This document shows, in pieces, positions 43,108 to 51,726 of a DNA stretch of 64,000 nucleotides (the stretch's first letter is position 1; each line of letters starts with the position of its first letter). Under the pieces are notes generated by a model. That model did no database searches. It worked only from the letters and a program-made list of their open reading frames with translations, and was not told the origin of the DNA. The position numbers and the translations under genes are program-made. Source of the stretch: Cohnella luojiensis (GTDB taxonomy: Bacteria; Bacillota; Bacilli; Paenibacillales; Paenibacillaceae); the NCBI RefSeq assembly GCF_004564235.1, contig NZ_SOMN01000019.1, positions 35,909-99,908 of the forward strand, in the 5' to 3' direction.

Positions 43108-44321
43108 TGCGGAGAATAGCGCGGGTATTCCTCTTATCTATCGGAATGTGCTTAGTAACGACTGGCTGTTGGGACCGGACGGAGCTTAACGAGCTTGCGA
43201 TCACATCGGCCACGGCGATCGATTGGGAGGATGGGCAATGGGTCGTTTCCTACCAGGTCGTTATCCCTTCTGCCATATCGGCAGCGATGTCAGCCGTTGG
43301 GGAAGGGGCTTCTAAATTACCGGTTATCGTCTATTCCACGAAAGGCAAAACGATCCGCGATGCGGTGTGGCATAGTTCGCTCGAAAGCCCGCGCAAGCTG
43401 TTCTTCTCGCATACTCGCGTCATTGTCGTAAGCAATATTGCCGCCAAGCAAGGTCTAGGCCCCCTTATGGACGTCTATTTTCGAAATCCGGATTCCAGGG
43501 AAACGGTAAGCGTGTTAATCGCGGAGGGGAACGCACGGAAGATTCTTGAGCAATTGATGCAAATTCAGATCATCCCGGGGGATGGGATCGAGGAAATGAT
43601 GAGGAGGGAAGCAGCCGACTTCTCTGCACTGCCGAATGTCAGGATATACGATCTCGCGATGGGAATCGTAAGTCCGGCCCACAGCGCCGTATTGCCCGAG
43701 ATCCTCGTATCCGGTTCTCCGGGGGTCACATCGGTGGACGCGATGAATAGGACGTCTCTTACATCCAAGCTTAGATTAGGCAGATTGGCGGTGATCAGGG
43801 GAGATAAAATGATCGGTTGGTTGACGAGAAACGAAGCCATGGGGGTCGCATTCATGCGCGACGAAATAAATGCCACGACGTTCTCGTTTCCTTGTCATTC
43901 GCAGGATAGGAAGGAAAGTTCCGCCTTCAGACTCAACCATTCCTCCACGAAGGTAACGCCCCGTAAATCCGGAGATCATTACGCGATGGAAATCGCGGTC
44001 AAAGGCGAGGGGATGCTTCTTGAGACCAATTGCGATCTGGATTTAAATAAGCCGGAAGTCATCAAAGAAATGGAGAAGCAACTTGAAATCAAAGTGAAAG
44101 ATATGATCAAGACATCCTGGAACGCGACGAAGAACCTGCAAACGGATATCTTAGGTTTTGCCGACGTCATCCATCGCAAATATCCGAAGCAATGGAAGCA
44201 GCTGAAGAAGGATTGGCCGGCATCCTTCGTGCAGGTGAAAATCGATCCGCATGTAAAAATCACGATAAAAAGAATGGGGCTAAGCAAAAAATCGTTCAAA
44301 TCGATCACGGAGAATAACTAG
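43107..44321 (+). CDS. gerKC: Spore germination lipoprotein, GerC/GerKC type
   Basis: C subunit of the germinant receptor, a lipoprotein of about 404 residues anchored outside the inner spore membrane. ATG 43107 is preferred (GGGAGG ends at 43100); ATG 43104 is also possible, and GTG-type starts further upstream lack a binding site. The signal peptide ends in the lipobox LVTTGC and is followed by WDRTELNELAITSATAIDW, the classic GerC start. The last third (about 240-400) is the conserved Ger(x)C C-terminal domain. It overlaps the B gene stop. Confidence 0.93.
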   Translation: MRRIARVFLLSIGMCLVTTGCWDRTELNELAITSATAIDWEDGQWVVSYQVVIPSAISAAMSAVGEGASKLPVIVYSTKGKTIRDAVWHSSLESPRKLFFSHTRVIVVSNIAAKQGLGPLMDVYFRNPDSRETVSVLIAEGNARKILEQLMQIQIIPGDGIEEMMRREAADFSALPNVRIYDLAMGIVSPAHSAVLPEILVSGSPGVTSVDAMNRTSLTSKLRLGRLAVIRGDKMIGWLTRNEAMGVAFMRDEINATTFSFPCHSQDRKESSAFRLNHSSTKVTPRKSGDHYAMEIAVKGEGMLLETNCDLDLNKPEVIKEMEKQLEIKVKDMIKTSWNATKNLQTDILGFADVIHRKYPKQWKQLKKDWPASFVQVKIDPHVKITIKRMGLSKKSFKSITENN

Positions 44322-44334
44322 AGGAGGATAAAAC

Positions 44335-44577
44335 ATGGAGAGCGTAATCTTCTGCATTATCGCGTATGTGATCCTCCTATGGGTTGGTTTGCGCTCAATT
44401 CGAAAGAAAGGCTTGAAACGGGAGATGGTCTGGTATACCGGACTGGTTGGTTGGTGCTTCTATATGACCGTTGCCCAAATGTTTCGTTTGCCTTCGGGCT
44501 CCATTATTCACTTGCAAAAGTTGACGTTCGCTCCCATGGGCCAATGGATAAGATATATGTTGGAAGGTTCGACGTAG
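44335..44577 (+). CDS. Small two-helix membrane protein of the germination operon
   Basis: 80 residues, with AGAGGAGG before ATG 44335, 13 bases after gerC. Two hydrophobic segments (about 3-19 and 33-52) flank a basic loop (RSIRKKGLKRE). Small D-type subunits of similar size exist next to some germinant receptors and modulate them. The layout here fits, but the sequence was not recognised. Confidence 0.7.
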   Translation: MESVIFCIIAYVILLWVGLRSIRKKGLKREMVWYTGLVGWCFYMTVAQMFRLPSGSIIHLQKLTFAPMGQWIRYMLEGST

Positions 44578-44602
44578 TTGAATGAGATGATTTGACAATT
44601 TA

Positions 44603-44631
44603 GTGATAATAATTCTCATTTTGGTTACAAT
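44603..44631 (+). promoter_or_regulatory. Promoter overlapping a Fur-box-like operator
   Basis: GTGATA (44603-44608), 17 bases, TACAAT (44626-44631). TGATAAT-A-ATTCTCA (44604-44618) matches the 7-1-7 Fur box TGATAAT-n-ATTATCA at all but one base and covers the -35. No ORF follows on this strand before the hairpin at 44697, so the product may be a short RNA. Confidence 0.45.
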
Positions 44632-44695
44632 ACAAGGGAACGAGCGCGATGTGCTATTAGCGGCAGTTAGAGCAAGACAAAAGGCGGTTATTAGA

Positions 44696-44723
44696 CAAAA
44701 GGCATCCCCGACGGATGCCCTTT
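44696..44723 (-). terminator. Terminator of the DUF1540 gene
   Basis: On the minus strand AAAGGGCATCC and GGATGCCTTTT form a 7-10 bp stem with a 5-base loop and a T-run, 30 bases after the stop. Confidence 0.75.
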
Positions 44724-44753
44724 GCCTTGCAGGTACGCACGAGCTTGCGTTCC

Positions 44754-44909
44754 CTAGATTTTCGGTTCGAACGTCTTGCAGTCTGTTTCCTCCGAATGGG
44801 AGGCTTGCTTGTTGCGGTTGTTGACGACATAGATCGAAGAGGCGTTGCAGGCGTTCCCAGGCGCCCAATACTTGCAGGAATTCACTTCGCAGAGTACATC
44901 CTTAGCCAT
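44754..44909 (-). CDS. DUF1540 cysteine-rich small protein
   Basis: 51 residues: MAKDVLCEVNSCKYWAPGNA, then CNASSIYVVNN, ending ETDCKTFEPKI. The four cysteines (7, 12, 21, 44) in the spacing CxxxxCxYW...C...TDCxTF are the DUF1540 pattern, probably a small metal-binding fold. AGGAGGTGA lies about 8-11 bases before the ATG ending at 44909. It is common in spore-forming Firmicutes, where some members are sporulation-linked. A terminator follows at 44723. Confidence 0.85.
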   Translation of the reverse strand: MAKDVLCEVNSCKYWAPGNACNASSIYVVNNRNKQASHSEETDCKTFEPKI

Positions 44910-44970
44910 TGCTCATTTCACCTCCTGTCACTAGGATGGTCGAAGGCGGTCGCTTTATACGCGCGGATTC

Positions 44971-45010
44971 CCGCTTACTTCCCCCGTTGGGGGGAGTAAG
45001 GGGTTTTTTT
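44971..45010 (+). terminator. Strong plus-strand terminator
   Basis: CTTACTTCCCCC and GGGGGGAGTAAG form a GC-rich hairpin with a GTT loop, followed by GGG and seven T residues. It is the first convincing plus-strand terminator after the germination operon, so it may end that transcript or one from the Fur-like promoter. Confidence 0.8.
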
Positions 45011-45029
45011 GGCGTGTGGCAGCGGGTGC

Positions 45030-45125
45030 TCGAGTGTAATAATTCGACTAACTCGAACTACGATACACATGAGTGACTCTCAGCGCCCAATTAGTTCGAC
45101 TAACTCGAACGAGGAAGCACATGGG
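45030..45125 (-). repeat. REP-like element, dimer 2
   Basis: Two copies about 50 bases apart of a palindrome: TTCGA-ctaac-TCGAA (45043-45057) and GTTCGA-ctaac-TCGAAC (45094-45110). Read on the minus strand they match the core of dimer 1 at 38983-39060. No gene was found in 44910-45306 apart from this element and the terminator at 44971. Confidence 0.75.
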
Positions 45126-45306
45126 TGCTCTATAGTTCCTTTGGGACTCGGCCGATTCGGGTTCTTTTGCGCGGATTCGCGCGGAAGTTACATGCGGAAG
45201 GCCCGGATGTGGTAGGATAGAGGGTAATGGCTAAAGAATCGGATGGATAAGATGGGTTTGGTTTGGGAAGCCAATGAGTTAGGGATTAGAGGATGGAGTG
45301 GTTTAA

Positions 45307-47247
45307 ATGACGGACTTTGCGGAATTAGGCGTGTCAGAAGGACGGGCAGCGATACTGAAAGCGATGGGGATCGTAACGCCGACGCCGGTGCAGGAGGAAA
45401 CGATTCCGATCGTGATCGCCGGGCATGACGTAATCAGCCAAGCGCAGACGGGTACGGGTAAAACATTGGCGTTCGTGCTGCCGATGCTGGACAAAATCAA
45501 GACGGACCAGCCTTACGTGCAGGGGCTAATCGTAACGCCTACGCGGGAGCTTGCGATACAGATTACGGCGGAGATCAAGAAGCTGCTTACGCCGGAAGAC
45601 GGGATCAAAGTGCTTGCCGTATATGGCGGACAAGACGTGGAAGCACAGCTATTCAAGCTGAAAGGCAGCATCCATCTGGTGGTGGCTACACCGGGCAGGC
45701 TGCTCGACCACATTCGGCGGGAAACGATCACGCTTGGCGGCGTGAAAATGCTCGTCTTGGACGAGGCGGATCAGATGCTTCACATGGGCTTCCTTAAAGA
45801 AGTCGAAGAGATTCTGCACCAGACGCCTTATAAGAAGCAAGCGATGCTGTTCTCGGCTACGATGCCGGCCTCGATCCGGGAAATGGCGGGGCGCATCCTT
45901 CGCAATCCGCAGCATGTTACGGTGAAAGCCGAGAGAGTAACCGTGAAGGACATTCGTCAGTGGGTCGTCGAGACATCGGATCGGGCGAAGCAAGATACGC
46001 TAGTGAAGTTATTGGAAGTGACGCAGCCTTACTTGAGCATTATTTTCTGCAGGACGAAGCGCCGGGCGAATGCGCTCAACGTGGCGTTGCAAGAATTGGG
46101 TTATTCCTCGGACGAGCTGCATGGCGACTTGTCGCAGGCGAAGCGCGAGCAAGTTATGAAGCGATTCCGCGATGCGCGTCTCCAGTTGCTTGTCGCGACG
46201 GACATTGCCGCGCGCGGGTTGGATGTGGAAGGCGTTACTCACGTGTTCAATTATGACGTACCGGAAGACGTGGAGAGCTACATTCACCGGATCGGACGGA
46301 CAGGACGCGCGGGCGAAAAAGGGTTAGCGATTACTTTGATCGCGCCGAAGGATCGCCGGGAGCTTGCGGACATCGAGAACGGCATCCAGATGGCGATGGA
46401 GCGCAGAAGCGAAGAAGGCGCGAAGCTTGGCGGCGGAGGACTGGAAGGTCCGCGCAGCACGGGAGGGCTTGGACGCGGCGGAAGCGGCGGCGGTCGGTCG
46501 GCCCGTGGCGGCGGCGCAGGGCAGGCTAAGAGTCGCAGCGGCGGTGCGGCGCGTGGAGGCGACAAGCCGTATGGCGCGGGAGCAGGCAGTGGGCGCGGCG
46601 GCGATAAGCGGCGCGGCGCAGTGGCGAAGCCGGGCTCGGGCAACCGCTCGAGCACGGGCGAGTGGGTGGATCGCGGGCAGAGCCGCGAAGCGGTAAGCGC
46701 TGGGCGCGGCGGTCGGTCTTCAGCGAGCGCCGAGGCTTCGGACGAGGCGATCGGGTTCTCGTTCGACGGCGAGCGCGGAGCGCGCGGGGGCAGAAGCGCG
46801 GGAGCTGGCACGGGGCGCAAGCCTGCAGGCGCTCGCGGCGGTTTTGGCCGGCCGGCGGGTGCTGGCGGTGCCGGCAGAGCCGGCGGGTTCGGCGGGCGCA
46901 AGTCCGCGGATGAGCGCGGCGGTCGTTCGGGAGCGGGTTTCGGTCGTGCTGCGGCGGATGAACGCGGAGCGGGTCGTCCTAGCGCGGGCGGCGGTACGAG
47001 CAGGCGGAATTCCGCCGAACGGATGGCGGAACGCGCGGCCGACAATGCTAGGGCCGAGCGCGGCGACAGTCGTGGCGGCGGCGGTTTTGGCCGTTCCTCC
47101 GGAGGAGCTGGCGCAAGCGGCGGTTTCTCCAAAGGCGGTCGCTCGTCCGGACCGAGGAGCGGCGGCGGCAAAGGCGGCTTCAAAGGTCCGGGAGGACCTT
47201 CCGGCGGTGGCCGGAGCGGCGGTCGCGGCGCTTCGCGCGGCAGATAA
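45307..47247 (+). CDS. DEAD-box RNA helicase with long Gly/Arg/Ser-rich tail
   Basis: ATP-dependent RNA helicase, 646 residues. The core (1-370) is complete: Q motif (FAELGVSEGRAAIL...TPVQEETIP), motif I AQTGTGKT, PTRELAIQ, motif II DEAD (VLDEADQML), SAT (motif III), and HRIGRTGRAG (motif VI). It resembles CshA, which works in mRNA decay and ribosome assembly and in cold adaptation. The last 270 residues are unusually long and low-complexity: Gly, Arg, Ser and Ala with many GRGG/RGG-like repeats, probably an RNA-binding, phase-separating tail. The tail DNA is very GC-rich. A strong terminator follows. Confidence 0.93.
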   Translation: MTDFAELGVSEGRAAILKAMGIVTPTPVQEETIPIVIAGHDVISQAQTGTGKTLAFVLPMLDKIKTDQPYVQGLIVTPTRELAIQITAEIKKLLTPEDGIKVLAVYGGQDVEAQLFKLKGSIHLVVATPGRLLDHIRRETITLGGVKMLVLDEADQMLHMGFLKEVEEILHQTPYKKQAMLFSATMPASIREMAGRILRNPQHVTVKAERVTVKDIRQWVVETSDRAKQDTLVKLLEVTQPYLSIIFCRTKRRANALNVALQELGYSSDELHGDLSQAKREQVMKRFRDARLQLLVATDIAARGLDVEGVTHVFNYDVPEDVESYIHRIGRTGRAGEKGLAITLIAPKDRRELADIENGIQMAMERRSEEGAKLGGGGLEGPRSTGGLGRGGSGGGRSARGGGAGQAKSRSGGAARGGDKPYGAGAGSGRGGDKRRGAVAKPGSGNRSSTGEWVDRGQSREAVSAGRGGRSSASAEASDEAIGFSFDGERGARGGRSAGAGTGRKPAGARGGFGRPAGAGGAGRAGGFGGRKSADERGGRSGAGFGRAAADERGAGRPSAGGGTSRRNSAERMAERAADNARAERGDSRGGGGFGRSSGGAGASGGFSKGGRSSGPRSGGGKGGFKGPGGPSGGGRSGGRGASRGR

Positions 47248-47254
47248 AACAAAC

Positions 47255-47302
47255 AAAAGTCTTCAAGATCACGCCCGATGCGGCGGTCTTGAAGACTTTT
47301 TT
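47255..47302 (+). terminator. Terminator after the helicase gene
   Basis: AAAAGTCTTCAAGA (47255-47268) pairs perfectly with TCTTGAAGACTTTT (47287-47300), with T residues after. It abuts the structured element copy B. Confidence 0.93.
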
Positions 47303-47402
47303 CAACGATTTAGAATGTATAGAATTACGCTATTCATTTCTGAATCGTCTCCGACATAAACCTATGCCGCCATCCCAAGGACGGCGACAGCCGTTTATGC
47401 TT
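47303..47402 (-). repeat. Structured 100-base dispersed element, copy B
   Basis: Reverse-strand partner of copy A (32272-32371). It begins at the last codons and stop of the GGDEF-EAL gene, so it forms that gene's 3' untranslated region. The inner hairpin keeps pairing through a T-G to C-G change relative to copy A. Confidence 0.8.
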
Positions 47403-49674
47403 GTCCCTTCACAATAGCCGATTGCTTGTGCAGCAGCTGCTCGATCATTTCGGCAGGCTGAGGCTTGTGGAAGATAAACCCTTGAATTTCATGGCACTGG
47501 TTATCCTGAAGAAAGGATAACTGCTCGCTCGTTTCCACGCCTTCCGCTATGATAGATAGATTTAGGCGGTCCGCGATAAGCAGCATGGCCAAAATGATCG
47601 CTTCGTCTTTATGATCGCGGGAAATTCCGTTGATGAAGGAACGATCTATCTTGATTTTGTCGACGGGCAGTTTCTTTAGATATGCGAGAGAGGAATATTG
47701 GGTTCCGAAATCATCGATGGAGATCTTGAAGCCCATGTCCCGCAGCTCTTGAAGGGTAGCTTGTTTGTCATCCTTCATGGCCATGTTCTCCGTGATTTCC
47801 AGCTCGATATCTCCCGGATCCAATTGGTTGTCCTCTACGATCTGCTTGATTCTTTCCGTCAAATCCTTCTGACCGAATTGTCTTGCCGATAGGTTGACGG
47901 CAATGCGAATCGGCGGGAAACCGGCTTGCCGCCAGGCTTTGCTCTGCGCGCACACCATCTGAAGAACCCGTTCGCCAATCGGGACGATCAGTCCCGAATC
48001 TTCTGCGATCGGAATGAAGCTGCTCGGCGGAATCAAGCCCCGCATGGGATGGTTCCAGCGAATTAGAGCCTCGAGACCGATGATTCTACCGGATGGAACG
48101 TCAACTTGCGGCTGGTAGTGGATAAGAAACTCGTCCCGTTCCAGAGCGCGGCGAAGGCTGTTCTTGATCTCCATCGTCTCTTTGGCGTCAGGAAACATCG
48201 TTCCGTCGAAGAACCGGTATTGGTTCTTTCCCTCTTCCTTCGCACGGTACATGGCGAGGTCTGCATTTCGCATCAGCGTGATGTCATCCTCGCCATTATC
48301 CGGGTAGAGCGCTACGCCGATGCTGGTCGTTACGAAATATTCCGTATCCTTCAGCAGGAAGGGCTGTTGGAATAATTCACGAACCTGAATAGCGATGTCT
48401 CTAGCTTGATCCGAAGAAACGACGTTCGGCACGATAATCGTAAATTCATCGCCGCCGATGCGGGAGATCGATTCGCCGCCATTCAACGCCCAAGATAATC
48501 TTTGGCCTACTTCCTTCAGGAGAATATCGCCATAGATGTGTCCAAGCGTATCGTTAATCGATTTGAAATGATCCAAGTCTAGGTACAGAACCGCTAACGT
48601 TAGCCCGGATTCCTTGCTCTTTTCAATGAGGTTCCCCAGATGTTCGTTGAAATACGTCCGATTGTACAAGCCTGTAACGGCGTCGTGATAAGCCATGTAC
48701 CGGACGGCTTGCTCCTTATTTTCCAGAAGATTCAGTTGTCCTCGCAGTTCTTCTTCCGCTTGTTCCAGATTGTTTGTACGTACATTCACCAAGCTCTGAA
48801 GCTTGGCTTTCTGAGTAAGCTGGACATACAGGAAATAAAGAATCATGAGCAGGGAAAAGGCGCAGATCAGTTGTATGACTTTAATCTTCGAATGAACGGA
48901 GTCCAGGAAGACTTTCCGTGGTACCGCGGCAATTTCCCAATAGCCTTCCATCAATTCAACCTCTTCCAGAAGCTTCGGGGAATCGAATAGCTTGGGATCC
49001 CCCAAGAGATGCCGGCCATTACCCCTCACGGCAAAGTCGATCCCTTTGTACGCATTGAACAAATCGGCTTCCTGCAGGATCGGGGTAATATCGAGTACGA
49101 CGGAGACGAAGCCCCAGAACCGGTTATCTATATAGATGGATTGCCTGGACATTAGCCCGACACCGCCTTGCGCCAGTTCGCGAGGACCTAGCACCGTGAT
49201 GTCGTCGGTGAGTTGGGCTCTCTGGGCATTCTTGCGGACGGACGGGTCTTTGGCGGTGAAAACATTTAAGCCGAGAATTTTCTCGTTGCCGACGGACGGG
49301 TAAACGTATTTCGCTATTCCGTTAGGATAGATGGAGAAGTTGCGAATCCCCTCTATCTGACCCATGAATTGAGTTGCGAAGGTATCAAAATAGGCGGGGT
49401 TGATCTCATCGTTATGCGAAAGTTCGTTGACTACGAAGGCTTTTAAACCATTTGAGAGTAAGAGTCTGCTATCGATTGCAGACGCGAGAGCGGAGGCATT
49501 CGCGGTCAGCTGGTAGGCGGCGTCTCTATAGATTTCCTTCGTAAGTTGTTTCTTATAGACATTCGTGAACAAGCCGAGCAGGCTTCCCAGAATCACGGTC
49601 GTGCAGATCAAGATGGTCCAGATGCTAGCCGGAGCTGAATAGGAACGGGTAGATGTGATGGATGGCAGGGTCAT
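47395..49674 (-). CDS. CHASE-GGDEF-EAL cyclic-di-GMP protein
   Basis: Membrane-bound protein of 759 residues that could both make and degrade c-di-GMP. AGGAG precedes the ATG at 49674. It has an N-terminal membrane helix (about 18-40), an extracellular CHASE sensor domain (about 70-265), a second helix (about 270-290), and a short coiled coil. A GGDEF domain follows with the intact catalytic motif at 407-411, then an EAL domain with Glu535 in LEALIRWNHP and the later IDDFGTQYSSL loop. Both active sites look intact; the dominant activity cannot be told. It is monocistronic on the minus strand. Confidence 0.94.
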   Translation of the reverse strand: MTLPSITSTRSYSAPASIWTILICTTVILGSLLGLFTNVYKKQLTKEIYRDAAYQLTANASALASAIDSRLLLSNGLKAFVVNELSHNDEINPAYFDTFATQFMGQIEGIRNFSIYPNGIAKYVYPSVGNEKILGLNVFTAKDPSVRKNAQRAQLTDDITVLGPRELAQGGVGLMSRQSIYIDNRFWGFVSVVLDITPILQEADLFNAYKGIDFAVRGNGRHLLGDPKLFDSPKLLEEVELMEGYWEIAAVPRKVFLDSVHSKIKVIQLICAFSLLMILYFLYVQLTQKAKLQSLVNVRTNNLEQAEEELRGQLNLLENKEQAVRYMAYHDAVTGLYNRTYFNEHLGNLIEKSKESGLTLAVLYLDLDHFKSINDTLGHIYGDILLKEVGQRLSWALNGGESISRIGGDEFTIIVPNVVSSDQARDIAIQVRELFQQPFLLKDTEYFVTTSIGVALYPDNGEDDITLMRNADLAMYRAKEEGKNQYRFFDGTMFPDAKETMEIKNSLRRALERDEFLIHYQPQVDVPSGRIIGLEALIRWNHPMRGLIPPSSFIPIAEDSGLIVPIGERVLQMVCAQSKAWRQAGFPPIRIAVNLSARQFGQKDLTERIKQIVEDNQLDPGDIELEITENMAMKDDKQATLQELRDMGFKISIDDFGTQYSSLAYLKKLPVDKIKIDRSFINGISRDHKDEAIILAMLLIADRLNLSIIAEGVETSEQLSFLQDNQCHEIQGFIFHKPQPAEMIEQLLHKQSAIVKGQA

Positions 49675-49763
49675 GTAGCGTCGCTCCTGGGTGTAATTTG
49701 ACGAAATGATGATGGTTTCACTATTTTACCTCATAAATAGTAATCATGTAGAAGAAATTGGCG

Positions 49764-49982
49764 TTAATGATTGAGTGGATTTTCTCTCAGCCCTGGCGCA
49801 ATAATCGGTCCATGATTGATGATCTGCGTCATGAGGGTGCCCATCTGGCGAGGAGTCAGATTCATCCCGGATTCGAGCCAGTGCATTACGCAGTCCACGC
49901 CGTTCTGTTTGATGAGGCTCATAAGCGCTTGATGAAGGAGCTGCTTCGTTCGGGCTTGCCTACGATCTATTTTATCGGACAT
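49764..49982 (-). pseudogene. TetR-family regulator with internal deletion
   Basis: The 72-residue frame joins a typical TetR N-terminus (MSDKIDRRQARTKQLLHQAL) directly to a typical TetR C-terminus (VMHWLESGMNLTPRQMGTLM). AAGAGGTG lies 5 bases before the ATG, so it may still be translated. Normal TetR proteins are 180-200 residues; the helix-turn-helix recognition part and most of the ligand domain are missing. It therefore cannot bind DNA in the normal way. Probably a decayed gene. Confidence 0.75.
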
Positions 49983-50124
49983 TTCCGCACCTCTTGTGAG
50001 ATATTTTTAAAGGTAATGAACTGATGGCCGTGCGGATTGGAGATCCGGTCGGGTTTTTGCTTGATTCGTCGTTGTGGTACGATAAGGTTACAAACATGAT
50101 TGGAAGCAGGAGTTGAAGAACGCA

Positions 50125-50337
50125 ATGGCAGGTAACGGAAAAATTCGCAGCGACGTTAAGCCTGGACTTGAGGTCGATATCGTATTGAAGCAAGATCAGC
50201 GTACGGGGAAAACAACGCGAGGTATCGTGAAGGATCTGCTCACGAACTCGCCGCAGCATCCGCATGGGATCAAGGTTAGGCTGCAAGACGGTCAGGTCGG
50301 ACGCGTTCAGAATATCATTAGTTCTGGGAGCCAGTAA
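50125..50337 (+). CDS. ywbE: YwbE family protein
   Basis: Small conserved protein (70 residues) of the DUF2196/YwbE family, with the hallmark [20 protein letters not shown] and [18 protein letters not shown] 50125 is used; GCAGGAG lies 12 bases upstream, and TTG 50113 is an unlikely alternative abutting it. Function is unknown; the fold is probably a small beta-barrel. It precedes rlmH by 5 bases and is likely co-transcribed. Confidence 0.9.
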   Translation: MAGNGKIRSDVKPGLEVDIVLKQDQRTGKTTRGIVKDLLTNSPQHPHGIKVRLQDGQVGRVQNIISSGSQ

Positions 50338-50342
50338 ATTTC

Positions 50343-50822
50343 ATGCACATTCAGATCGTCAGCGTAGGCAAGTTAAAGGAATCCTACCTCGTCCAAGGGA
50401 TTGCTGAATACGTAAAGCGCCTAGGACCCTATGCGAAAATTACCCTCACCGAGGTAGCCGACGAAAAAGCGCCGGAGGTTCTAAGTGCAGCGGAAGAACG
50501 CCAAGTCGTCGGCCGCGAAGGCGATCGTATCCTCGCTCAGATCAAAGACGACGCACATGTCGTTGCTCTTGCCATCGGCGGGGAGCTCTGGTCTTCGGAA
50601 GAGCTTGCCGGGCATCTCGACAAGCTCGGTACCTACGGCAAAAGCCACGTGGCCTTCGTCATAGGCGGATCGCTAGGCTTGTCCGATCCTGTGTTGAAGC
50701 GGGCCGATAAGAAGCTGTCCTTCGGCAGGCTGACTTATCCTCATCAGCTTATGCGGCTTGTATTAGTGGAGCAGATCTATCGGGCTTTTCGGATTAACCG
50801 GGGGGAACCGTATCATAAGTAA
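50343..50822 (+). CDS. rlmH: 23S rRNA (pseudouridine1915-N3)-methyltransferase
   Basis: SPOUT-class methyltransferase that modifies pseudouridine 1915 in helix 69 of 23S rRNA; 159 residues, the normal length. It has the N-terminal [13 protein letters not shown], the S-adenosylmethionine knot with [11 protein letters not shown], and the C-terminal [31 protein letters not shown], including the conserved YHK end. Often near walJ/htrA in Firmicutes, here displaced by about 17 kb. Confidence 0.97.
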   Translation: MHIQIVSVGKLKESYLVQGIAEYVKRLGPYAKITLTEVADEKAPEVLSAAEERQVVGREGDRILAQIKDDAHVVALAIGGELWSSEELAGHLDKLGTYGKSHVAFVIGGSLGLSDPVLKRADKKLSFGRLTYPHQLMRLVLVEQIYRAFRINRGEPYHK

Positions 50823-51010
50823 GCCCAGATTGGATAATAAATAAAGCGTACGCTCGGCCGGCAACAATGCTGTATCTTCTCCAACTTCGTTGCTTGCACT
50901 CGTGATGATAACTTCCTTTTTACACCGATTCTAGCCATTGGAGTAAAGGAATGAACAGGACATTTGGCAGGCGATAAACGAATAACCATACTTGTGGGAG
51001 GAGGGATCGA

Positions 51011-51709
51011 GTGAAAAAGATTCTCGTAATTGATGATGAAGAGGCCATCAGAGACTTAATTGAGCTTGTGCTCAAAAGGGAAAACTTTCTGGTGCTGACA
51101 GCGGAAAATGGCGGTACGGGACTCAAGGAGTTGGATTCCTTTAAGCCGGACTTGGTTTTACTGGATTTAATGCTGCCGGACTATTCTGGCTATGATCTGT
51201 GCAAGGAAATTACCAAGAAACAAGCGATCCCTGTGATTATGTTATCGGCGAAGAATGAAATTATAGATAAAGTGTTAGGACTTGAGCTTGGGGCGGAAGA
51301 TTATCTTACCAAGCCTTTTGATAACCGGGAACTCATTGCAAGAATCAAAGTTGTACTAAGAAGATATGAGAACAGCGATCAGAAAAGATACAGCGAAGAC
51401 AAACAGATGAATTATGGAGAACTGGCGTTTGATCTGGAAACAAAAGTGGTGCTGAAGAACGGAACTCCGGTTTCTCTGACAGCCAAAGAATTTAAAATTC
51501 TGGAAACGCTGCTTAAAAGGCCCGGAAAAATATTTACAAGGGATGAACTTCTAGAGATCGTGTGGGGCTATGACTATTTGGGTGACAGCCGCAGCGTGGA
51601 TATGACCATCATGCGGTTAAGAAAGAAGCTGGAGGATGACGCCGAAAACCCCAAGTATGTTAAGACCATTTACGGATTTGGCTATCAGCTTGGTGGTGAC
51701 TCCACCTGA
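51011..51709 (+). CDS. OmpR-family response regulator
   Basis: DNA-binding response regulator of 232 residues. It starts at GTG 51011 behind GGGAGGAGGG. The receiver domain (1-118) has Asp8/Asp9, the phospho-acceptor Asp52 (VLLDLMLP) and KPF; the C-terminal winged helix spans about 135-228. Base composition is more AT-rich than the genes to the left. A histidine kinase and a lipoprotein follow, suggesting a self-contained sensing unit. Target genes are unknown. Confidence 0.92.
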   Translation: MKKILVIDDEEAIRDLIELVLKRENFLVLTAENGGTGLKELDSFKPDLVLLDLMLPDYSGYDLCKEITKKQAIPVIMLSAKNEIIDKVLGLELGAEDYLTKPFDNRELIARIKVVLRRYENSDQKRYSEDKQMNYGELAFDLETKVVLKNGTPVSLTAKEFKILETLLKRPGKIFTRDELLEIVWGYDYLGDSRSVDMTIMRLRKKLEDDAENPKYVKTIYGFGYQLGGDST

Positions 51710-51726
51710 AATATGCAACCCGGCTT

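Noticed and set aside
44395..44868. 157-residue minus-strand ORF
   Set aside because: Overlaps the real DUF1540 gene in another frame and lacks its own ribosome binding site.
46284..47252. 322-residue proline-rich minus-strand ORF
   Set aside because: Shadow of the Gly/Arg-rich helicase tail, whose GC-rich codons leave the opposite strand open.
47303..47402. Cyclic-di-GMP riboswitch near the GGDEF-EAL gene
   Set aside because: The element lies at the 3' end, not the leader, and lacks the conserved c-di-GMP-I or -II core sequences.
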